Under the pieces are notes generated by a model, which did no database searches, was not told the origin of the DNA, and saw only the letters and a program-made list of their open reading frames with translations. This document shows, piece after piece, positions 1 through 6,619 of a stretch of 64,000 nt of DNA (position 1 is its first letter; each line of letters starts with the position of its first letter). The position numbers were made by a program, and so were the translations under genes. The stretch is from Gloeobacter violaceus PCC 7421 (GTDB lineage Bacteria > Cyanobacteriota > Cyanobacteriia > Gloeobacterales > Gloeobacteraceae): assembly GCF_000011385.1 (NCBI RefSeq), contig NC_005125.1, positions 3,844,001-3,908,000 of the forward strand, given 5' to 3'.

Positions 1-77
1 TTCATCGCAAGGGGTCCAAAGTGCTTGCAAGTCTGTCCAATTCTGAGAGTCAAGCGAGATTTCAAGGAAACACACCT

Positions 78-1520
78 ATGCAGATTCACACACCGAACTG
101 GGTAAAGCACGCTATCTTCTATCAGATCTTTCCGGACCGCTTCTCCCGCACCCAGCAGTTAAAACAAAAGCTGTTGCAGGCGGTCTCCTTCGAGGATTGG
201 GCAGCCGCCCCGACCCTCTACGGCTATAAAGGCGGCGATCTGTGGGGGGTAATCGAAAGACTCGATTACCTGTCGGATTTGGGCATCAACGCCATCTATT
301 TCACTCCGATATTTCAATCGGCGAGTAACCACCGCTACCATACCCACGATTACTATAGAGTCGATCCGCTGCTGGGAGGAAACGAGGCGTTCAAGGCATT
401 GCTCGATGCCGCCCACGCCCGCGACATCAAAGTGGTGCTCGACGGTGTATTTAACCACGCGAGCCGCGGTTTTTTCTTCTTCCACGACATCCTTGAAAAT
501 GGTCAACTCTCCCCGTGGCTCGACTGGTTCAAGATCGAAGGCTGGCCCCTCTCGCCCTACAATGTCGAGCAGCCCGCCAACTATGCCTGCTGGGACAACA
601 ACCGTGCCCTGCCCCAGTTCAACCATGCCAATCCGATGGTGCGCGAGTACATTATGGAGATTGCCGAATACTGGATCAAAGCGGGTATCGACGGCTGGCG
701 CCTCGATGTGCCCGCCTGTGTAGAGGCGGAAGGTTTCTGGCAGGAATTTCGCGAGCGCGTCAAGGCAATCAATCCTGAAGCCTACATCGTCGGCGAAATC
801 TGGGAGGATGCCCGCCAGTGGCTCGACGGCACCCAGTTCGACGGGGTGATGAATTATCTGTTTGCCGCCCCGACCATCGCCTTTACGGCCGGGGATCGCG
901 TCCAGGTGCAGTACGTGCAGGACCGTTCCTACAGGCCCTACCCGGCGCTGTTCGCCGTTGAGTACAAAGAGGCAATCGACAAATTGTTGGGGCTGTACGA
1001 CTGGGAGATCCAGCTGGCGCAACTCAACTTGCTCGATAGCCACGACACGGCCAGGGTACTGACCATCGCCGGGGGCGACCGCGCGAGTGTAGAACTGGCG
1101 ACACTGCTGTTGCTCACCTTTCCCGGGGCGCCCAGCATCTACTACGGCGACGAGGTGGGCCTGCCCGGCGGCATCGACCCTGATTCGCGCCAGGGTTTTC
1201 CTCCCGAATCGCAGTGGAACGGCGAACTGCTCGCGCTGCACCGCGACTTGATCGCCCTGCGCCACCGCCACGAAGCGCTGCGCATCGGCAAATACAAAAG
1301 CGTCTATGCCTCCGGCCAGTGCTATGTCTTCGAGCGCCGCCTGGAGGCGGAAGTGCTGTTGGTGGCCGTCAACGCCGGGACCGAACCGGCGCGCGTCACC
1401 CTCGAAGCGCCTGGGGAAACCTACCCGCGCAAAGTGCTCTTCGGTCCCGGCCAGGTGGAAGCCGCCGAAGGGCATCTGGAATTGAGCCTGCCGGCCCGCA
1501 GCGGTCTGGTGCTGGGGTAG
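78..1520 (+). CDS. GH13 alpha-amylase family glycosidase (neopullulanase/cyclomaltodextrinase-like)
   Basis: Hydrolyses (or transfers) alpha-glucans or maltodextrins, probably in the cytoplasm because no signal peptide is seen. The 480-residue protein opens with HAIFYQIFPDRF, typical of the neopullulanase/cyclomaltodextrinase branch. The four GH13 regions are visible: DGVFNH near residue 124, DGWRLDV near 207 (Asp nucleophile), VGEIW near 240 (Glu acid/base) and LLDSHD near 321. The start chosen is the ATG at 78, preceded by AAGGAAA; an upstream in-frame start at 21 adds residues that do not look like the family. The stop lies 9 bases from the stop of the convergent neighbour. The subfamily cannot be fixed by eye: amylase, pullulanase and trehalose-metabolising enzymes remain possible. 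Confidence 0.9.
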   Translation: MQIHTPNWVKHAIFYQIFPDRFSRTQQLKQKLLQAVSFEDWAAAPTLYGYKGGDLWGVIERLDYLSDLGINAIYFTPIFQSASNHRYHTHDYYRVDPLLGGNEAFKALLDAAHARDIKVVLDGVFNHASRGFFFFHDILENGQLSPWLDWFKIEGWPLSPYNVEQPANYACWDNNRALPQFNHANPMVREYIMEIAEYWIKAGIDGWRLDVPACVEAEGFWQEFRERVKAINPEAYIVGEIWEDARQWLDGTQFDGVMNYLFAAPTIAFTAGDRVQVQYVQDRSYRPYPALFAVEYKEAIDKLLGLYDWEIQLAQLNLLDSHDTARVLTIAGGDRASVELATLLLLTFPGAPSIYYGDEVGLPGGIDPDSRQGFPPESQWNGELLALHRDLIALRHRHEALRIGKYKSVYASGQCYVFERRLEAEVLLVAVNAGTEPARVTLEAPGETYPRKVLFGPGQVEAAEGHLELSLPARSGLVLG

Positions 1521-1529
1521 ATAGACGTA

Positions 1530-4226
1530 CTACGCCGCTTCTTCGGATTCGGCGGCGAGGGCTTCTTCCTCCGCCAGTCGGGCCGCCTCTTCTTCGGCTG
1601 CGATGCGCGCTTCTTCTTCGGCTTGAAGCCTCGCTTCTTCCTCCGCCTGCAACCTGGCTTCTTCTGCTGCTGCTTGCTGGGCTTCGAGTTCCGCCTGCTG
1701 TTGCGCTTCTTGTTCTTCGGCCTGCTGCTCCAGCAGTTGTGCCTCAGGATCGCTCTGCAAGGTTTCTTCGCCAGTTTGCCCAGGCTGTGGCTCCAACCAG
1801 CCTGAAGGATCGTCTGTTACCGGTTCGAAACTGTCCTGCAGAGCCTCCAGGTCCTCGCTGAAGCCAAAATCCTGGACAGGCGCTTCGAGCAGATCCGCCG
1901 ACGCTTCGGCTTCAGTATTTTCGAGCGTTTCGGTGGGTAGGGTGAAACTGTCGTCGAAGAAATACTCCGGGCTCTGGCCTTCGGGATCTGCCGGCTGCTC
2001 GCCGTCGGGCAGTTGCGGATCTTGGAGGCCGTTTGCGTCCTCGACACTATCCTCCATCTGCTGCGCATCGGGTGGGGTGCCTTCGCGAAACTCCCCCTCC
2101 GCCTCCAACCGATTGCGGGCTTCATCCAACAGCGCCTCCGCCCGCTCTGCCTCGGTGATCACACCGCTTTCAACCAGTTCGCTCAGGTTGGTGTCGGGGT
2201 TGGCCAGTTGTTCCGGCGTCGGAGCAACTGGCACCGGCGGGGGAACTGGAACCGGGGTAGGAGCGGGTTGAGGTGCAGGAACCACCGGCTCCATCCGGTC
2301 CGTCGGCGCGGGAACAGGTGTGGGTTCAGGTTCGGTGAGCGGCTCGACCGACGGGAAGGGTTCGGGCTGCGGCTCGATCAAACCGGTTGGATCATCGGCC
2401 GGATCGTCGGTGGTTTGATCGCTCGTCGGATTGGTGGTTGAATCGCTTGCCGGATCGGTAGCTGGATCGCTGTCCGGGTCGTCGGTCGCAGTGCTTGGCG
2501 GCGGGTCCTCCACGGCCACAGGCTCCGGCGCGGGCACCGGTTCGACCGGCGGTGGATCGACCGGGGCAGGTGGCGGATCGGCGAAGGGGTTGATGCCGGA
2601 TAGAAAATTGCCGACAGTATCGATGGCCTGGGCACCAAAGTCGAGCAGGTTCTGGTTGTCCTGCTGGACATCCGCCGCCGCCGCCAGATAAGTATCGCCA
2701 TTGGTAAAGTCCTGCCAGGCGCCGCCGAGGCCCTCCTGCACCTGCTGCCAGGCGCCGCCCCAATCTCCCTGCTGTACTGCGTCGAGCGCTTCTGAGCCGT
2801 TGGTCCACAACTGCTGCCCTGCTGCGATGCTGTTGACCCCGAAGGCGGCGACGGTCTCATCGAGGCCGCCGGCGACGAAGTCCCCGGCGTCGCGCAGAAA
2901 CTCCATGCGGCCCATGAAGTTCTCGCCGGCGTGCTCCCCCGCCACCTTCAAGTCCTCCCACATCGTCGCTCCGGCGGTCTGCAGATCGCTGCCAACCTCC
3001 TGTAGCTGACCCAGGGCCGCCTGGCCGTCGTCCCAGCCCAGGCCGTCGCTCAGGTCCACGGCTCCCACCGCATCGACGACGCCCTCGACGACGGCACCGC
3101 CGCCCCCGACGACGACACCGTTCCAGAGCGCACCGATCGTCTCGTCTATCGCGTCGCCCACCAGCAGTTGACCGCCGGTGTAGATGGCGGCGGCGGTGCC
3201 CACCACCGGTGAGGCCGCCACCGCCGCCGCCCCCGCCCCGACGCGGCCCAGCACTCCCGACAGGGGCATGTTGGAAGCCACCTGACCGATCCTGGCGATG
3301 CCCGAAGTCGCCCAGGCGGGCATCGTGCCCGCCTGGATGAACTGGGCGCCGGCTTTGATGCCGCTGCCGATGCCGTCGGCGATGCGTAGGCCCGCTTCGA
3401 CGTCTTTGCCGTTCCACTGGCCGTCGGTCAGTTCGCTGATGCCCACGCCGATGTTGGCCAGACTGCCCACCCCGTAGCCGAGCCCTTCGACGTGGGCGGC
3501 ATTCTTGGCCACATCTCCGGTGCGGCCGAGGACGTTGGCGATCGTGTTGGCCAGGCCGGGGGCATTGTTCTTGGCGCCCTGGGCCGCTAATTTACCGACC
3601 CCCAGCGTGGTGTAAGCCGCCGAGGAGCCCGTGTAGGCCGCTCCCCGGACATAGTTGCCTTCAGAGAAAGCGTCGTGGGCCCGAAAGCCGTCGCCCAGCC
3701 CCATAAAAAGCGAGCCGCCGCCGGTGCCGGTGATCGATTTGACCTCGTCGGAAGGTTTGGCGGTCCAGGGGTTCATGTTGAGCGCCGGGTTGCGCAGGTC
3801 GGTCCCCCGATAGCCCAGGGTATTCATCACCCGGCCGCTCGAATTGAGCAGATGGCCGGCGGCCTCGTCCCCGTCTCCGGCTTTGCGGGCGTCCAGGTAG
3901 TTGCCAAAGGACAGACCGACGCTCGTCAGGTTCAAGTTGGCGCTCGCCCGGTTGATAACTTCCTGTTTCTCCTGCTTGAGGGTCGCCTCACGCTCCCTGT
4001 CGCCCTGCAGCTTTGCGTCGACTTCTTCGTACTTGTTGCGGCCGTCGAACACCCGGGCCGGTCCCCCCAGCCCGCGCCGACCGAACACCGCGGTTTCTTC
4101 CCCCTGTTGACCGAGGGGGAAGCGGTCCCGCATACCCAAACCCATGTCGGGATGCTGTTTATCGTCCGGTTGCGGCGGGGTGCCGCCAGTACCGTCACCA
4201 CCTTGATCTTGGGAATTACTGGACAT
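1530..4226 (-). CDS. Large protein of unknown function with Gly/Ala-rich core, Pro/Asp repeats and charged coiled-coil tail
   Basis: 898 residues, not recognised. The ATG at 4226 is supported by GAGGTGG four to six bases upstream; a longer upstream reading lacks such support. The N-terminal 60 residues are polar (Ser, Gln, Gly, Asp). Residues about 130-420 hold glycine- and alanine-rich stretches with small-residue zippers that could insert in or lie on membranes. Residues about 570-720 are rich in Pro, Asp and Thr with DPASD/DPTSD-like repeats. The last 60 residues are a Glu/Ala/Gln heptad-like coiled coil (EEARLQAEEEARL). No signal peptide or catalytic motif is visible. The layout (hydrophobic small-residue core plus disordered spacer) resembles secreted effectors or surface proteins, but that is inference. 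Confidence 0.75.
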   Translation of the reverse strand: MSSNSQDQGGDGTGGTPPQPDDKQHPDMGLGMRDRFPLGQQGEETAVFGRRGLGGPARVFDGRNKYEEVDAKLQGDREREATLKQEKQEVINRASANLNLTSVGLSFGNYLDARKAGDGDEAAGHLLNSSGRVMNTLGYRGTDLRNPALNMNPWTAKPSDEVKSITGTGGGSLFMGLGDGFRAHDAFSEGNYVRGAAYTGSSAAYTTLGVGKLAAQGAKNNAPGLANTIANVLGRTGDVAKNAAHVEGLGYGVGSLANIGVGISELTDGQWNGKDVEAGLRIADGIGSGIKAGAQFIQAGTMPAWATSGIARIGQVASNMPLSGVLGRVGAGAAAVAASPVVGTAAAIYTGGQLLVGDAIDETIGALWNGVVVGGGGAVVEGVVDAVGAVDLSDGLGWDDGQAALGQLQEVGSDLQTAGATMWEDLKVAGEHAGENFMGRMEFLRDAGDFVAGGLDETVAAFGVNSIAAGQQLWTNGSEALDAVQQGDWGGAWQQVQEGLGGAWQDFTNGDTYLAAAADVQQDNQNLLDFGAQAIDTVGNFLSGINPFADPPPAPVDPPPVEPVPAPEPVAVEDPPPSTATDDPDSDPATDPASDSTTNPTSDQTTDDPADDPTGLIEPQPEPFPSVEPLTEPEPTPVPAPTDRMEPVVPAPQPAPTPVPVPPPVPVAPTPEQLANPDTNLSELVESGVITEAERAEALLDEARNRLEAEGEFREGTPPDAQQMEDSVEDANGLQDPQLPDGEQPADPEGQSPEYFFDDSFTLPTETLENTEAEASADLLEAPVQDFGFSEDLEALQDSFEPVTDDPSGWLEPQPGQTGEETLQSDPEAQLLEQQAEEQEAQQQAELEAQQAAAEEARLQAEEEARLQAEEEARIAAEEEAARLAEEEALAAESEEAA

Positions 4227-4424
4227 GCTTCCACCTCTAGAGACGCCTGCCACCTGCTGCGGTTGTGCGGCCTGAGCGCACTGCCCGGTTCTGTGCCCCG
4301 GCAACAGGACACCCGGTTTTTTAGGGGGGGGATGGCGAATCTGTAAGCCCCCATAGGCATGACAGCACCGCCCGCAGCGGTGTTGGAGCGCAGCCGTTTG
4401 CGCTTGACGTTCCTGCGATCATTG

Positions 4425-4520
4425 TTATAGCTGTCGCCTAGATCCTTAGGACACATGGATCAAGTGCCTATGAACTCGGACATGGTCAAAAAGTCCTAGC
4501 CTAAGTGGCGACAGCTATAA
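4425..4520. repeat. 96-bp element bounded by 14-bp perfect inverted repeats (MITE-like)
   Basis: Bases 4425-4438 read TTATAGCTGTCGCC and 4507-4520 carry the exact reverse complement. A second, inner pair (CTTAGG at 4445-4450, CCTAAG at 4500-4505) extends the pairing after a bulge, so the element can fold into a long hairpin. It lies between two genes on the same strand and has no open frame. This is the size and form of a miniature inverted-repeat element or an insertion-sequence remnant; a regulatory hairpin is an alternative. Confidence 0.5.
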
Positions 4521-4546
4521 TAGTAATTTTTGGTGCGACTCTCCAT

Positions 4547-4572
4547 GAAAAAGCCCTTTCCCGGTGAAGGGC
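4547..4572 (-). terminator. Rho-independent terminator downstream of the PIN toxin gene
   Basis: On the minus strand GCCCTT, an 8-base loop and AAGGGC are followed by TTTTT, 28 bases past the stop codon of the PIN gene. Confidence 0.7.
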
Positions 4573-4600
4573 CAGGGGCGACAGCCGACACCGGCACTAC

Positions 4601-5029
4601 TTACGGCACTTGCACCAGGGCCGCAACGTCCGCTCCCAGGCGCAGAAAGTCCTGAGCATTGAGTGTCACGATGCAGTCCACCCTAGCTTTGAGGCCGGCG
4701 CGGGCAATGAGTGCGTCATACACAACGGCGCCATGCAGACCCAACGCGCCCATGCGGGTGAACACTGCCAGGTGATCCGTCTCATCGAGACCTACGGCCT
4801 TGAAATTGGCCAGCAGTTGCTTGATTGCACGCTCTGCGCTTTTGGGACTCAGTTGCGGCCGCGCGACGCCGGTCATGAACCGGAAATACTCGCTGAGCGA
4901 TTGGAGGCAGACGTATCCTTCATCGCCTCCCGAAATGATGCCCTGCATGACAGGTAGGCACCGCCCATGCGCCGGATGGCCTGGTACAGTCCCGGCGATG
5001 AGGATATTCGTGTCGATAAGAAGTCTCAC
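4601..5029 (-). CDS. vapC: PIN-domain ribonuclease, VapC-type toxin
   Basis: 142-residue PIN-domain protein. LIDTNILI at residues 4-11 carries the first catalytic Asp, an SEYFRF segment near 47 supplies the conserved Glu, and a YDALIA segment in the second half gives a third acidic residue; LNAQDF near the end matches the PIN core. VapC toxins cleave RNA (tRNA or rRNA) and are held inactive by a partner antitoxin. The start is GTG within GTGA, overlapping the stop of the upstream gene by four bases, the usual coupling of a toxin-antitoxin pair. The upstream partner is unusual (see next entry). A rho-independent terminator follows. Confidence 0.85.
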   Translation of the reverse strand: MRLLIDTNILIAGTVPGHPAHGRCLPVMQGIISGGDEGYVCLQSLSEYFRFMTGVARPQLSPKSAERAIKQLLANFKAVGLDETDHLAVFTRMGALGLHGAVVYDALIARAGLKARVDCIVTLNAQDFLRLGADVAALVQVP

Positions 5030-5586
5030 CCTTCGCGCAGTTTGCGCAGGGCAGCCACCAAGTCTTCATCGACCTGGGTGTGGACGAGCGGCAGACCATC
5101 GACAATTTCGAGTCGAGCGCCCGCTTGGTCATGGTTCTGGTGACTGCCGACGGTATTGTTGTTACCTGTGACGATGTTGCTGCCGCTGACATTGCCGCCG
5201 ATGGCCACGGAGCGCTCTCCATTGGCAGTCACAGTCCGCCTCCTCTGGCCCTGTCCCCACAACCGGGCGATTTCATCAGCAAGTTCCGGATTCTCGTTCA
5301 ACAGCTTTTTGATTTGCTGGCGCAAAGCGGCTTGAGCGTCCTGGTCGTTCGGCGCAGCTAGAACATCCTGCGCGGCTTCCACAGCAACGGCCTTAGCTTC
5401 CATCTTTGGCCAGAGCCTGCTCCACAGCGTTTTCGCTTGACTCCAGGCATCGGCCCCCAGCGCTTTGCCCGCCGCTTCGGCGGCCTGCTTCGCGGCATCC
5501 TTGGTCAGGGCCAACAGATGAGGCAGAAAAGGGGATAAAAATACTGTCACTTCTCTCGACAGGGTGGCCAAAACGGCGGGATCCAT
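5026..5586 (-). CDS. Putative VapB-like antitoxin fused to an effector-associated-type N-terminal domain
   Basis: 186 residues. Residues about 1-105 form a helical Ala/Lys-rich region (start MDPAVLATLSREV, later ALRQQIKKLLNENPELADEI) of the kind seen as a short N-terminal adaptor in bacterial conflict proteins. Residues about 112-145 are a beta-rich Gly/Asn linker (GERSVAIGGNVSGSNI, then NNNTVG). The last 30 residues (LEIVDGLPLVHTQVDEDL) look like the toxin-neutralising tail of VapB antitoxins. The gene overlaps vapC by four bases. The usual VapB DNA-binding domain is not visible, so autoregulation may be lost. ATG at 5586 chosen over an upstream extension. The reading as antitoxin rests on position and tail; confidence in function is moderate. 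Confidence 0.6.
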   Translation of the reverse strand: MDPAVLATLSREVTVFLSPFLPHLLALTKDAAKQAAEAAGKALGADAWSQAKTLWSRLWPKMEAKAVAVEAAQDVLAAPNDQDAQAALRQQIKKLLNENPELADEIARLWGQGQRRRTVTANGERSVAIGGNVSGSNIVTGNNNTVGSHQNHDQAGARLEIVDGLPLVHTQVDEDLVAALRKLREG

Positions 5587-5694
5587 GGAAAAGCTCACAA
5601 GACAAAAGGTCTGCTTCAATCTTAGGGGCGAAATTGGCTTGGGAAGGGATGCCTGTGACGGTGCGCAGCTGATGTTTCTAGGTTCCACCGAGAC

Positions 5695-6618
5695 TCAAGG
5701 ACGTTCACCCTTGCGTGCTCGAAAGTCGTGCACCCCGGCGATAAGCGGGGCAATGAGGGCGCGCTGCGGTCGGCGCAACAAGGACCATAACAGTACTTTG
5801 CCACCAACTCGCACTGCGAAGTTGGCGCGGGCGGTGATGCGCTGCAGGGGGCTGCACCAGCGGTCGATGAAGTAAAGATTGTTGCGAGCGTCGTAGTAGG
5901 CGTGGGTGGGTGAGAGGCCGTCGGCCCCGCGCGCTGAAGAACCCTCGCGGTGCCAGACGCGCGCCTCGGGGACGAACAATAGCCGGTAGCCCCGGCGGCG
6001 GGCCTGCAGGCACCAATCGACATCCTCAAAGTATAGAAAATACTTTTCAGGAAGCAGCCCGACCCGCTCGAAGGCGGCACGGCGCACCAGCAGGCTGCAG
6101 CCGGTCAAAAACGCCACCGGCCGGGGCGGGCCGCCAAACTGGCCGCGATCGGTCTGGCCGCGACCGATATGCCAGGTCACCCCCCGCCAGAGTGAGACCG
6201 CCCCGCCGGCAAACCAGACCACCTCCGGCCGATCTTGCTCGTAGATCAGCGAGCCGCAGGCGGCGGCGTCCGGATGGCGCTCGGCAACATCCACCAGGGC
6301 GGCCAGGGCGGTCGGGTGGGCGGTGGCGTCGTTGTTGAACAACCATACGTACCGGGCTCCGAGGGCCAGAGCATAACGGATCGCGACATTGCAGCCGCCC
6401 GCCCAGCCCAGGTTGGCCCCGCTCTGCAATACGGTGGCCCGGCCCGCGAGCGCCTCGCGCAGCCGTGCTTCCGAACCATTGGGCGAGGCATTGTCCACCA
6501 CGACCACCTCTGGAAGCAAGCTCTGCGCCAGTAGCGACTCGACCGCCCGGAGCGTGTCGCCGTCGTTACACCAGTTGACCAGGACTGCAAAGACCCGGTC
6601 TCCGGCGTCGTTGGACAT
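5695..6618 (-). CDS. Family 2 glycosyltransferase (rhamnosyltransferase-like)
   Basis: 307 residues. The GT-A fold signature is clear: VLVNWCNDGDTLRAVESLL at the N-terminus, VVVVDNASPNG (nucleotide-sugar binding), a WLFNNDA motif near residue 93 for the metal-binding Asp pair, and FEDVDWCLQARRRGY near 200, the conserved ED motif with the catalytic base. Such enzymes add sugars, often rhamnose, to polysaccharide or lipopolysaccharide precursors at the inner face of the cytoplasmic membrane. The start ATG lies one base after the stop of ileS, so the two are translationally coupled, though no functional link is known. The acceptor cannot be predicted. Confidence 0.88.
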   Translation of the reverse strand: MSNDAGDRVFAVLVNWCNDGDTLRAVESLLAQSLLPEVVVVDNASPNGSEARLREALAGRATVLQSGANLGWAGGCNVAIRYALALGARYVWLFNNDATAHPTALAALVDVAERHPDAAACGSLIYEQDRPEVVWFAGGAVSLWRGVTWHIGRGQTDRGQFGGPPRPVAFLTGCSLLVRRAAFERVGLLPEKYFLYFEDVDWCLQARRRGYRLLFVPEARVWHREGSSARGADGLSPTHAYYDARNNLYFIDRWCSPLQRITARANFAVRVGGKVLLWSLLRRPQRALIAPLIAGVHDFRARKGERP

Positions 6619-6619
6619 T

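Noticed and set aside
21-77. Upstream extension of the GH13 gene
   Set aside because: The extra 19 residues do not resemble the family and AAGGAAA sits in front of the ATG at 78.
159-1475. 438-codon minus-strand frame opposite the GH13 gene
   Set aside because: The plus-strand frame has all GH13 motifs; the minus frame is a codon-bias shadow.
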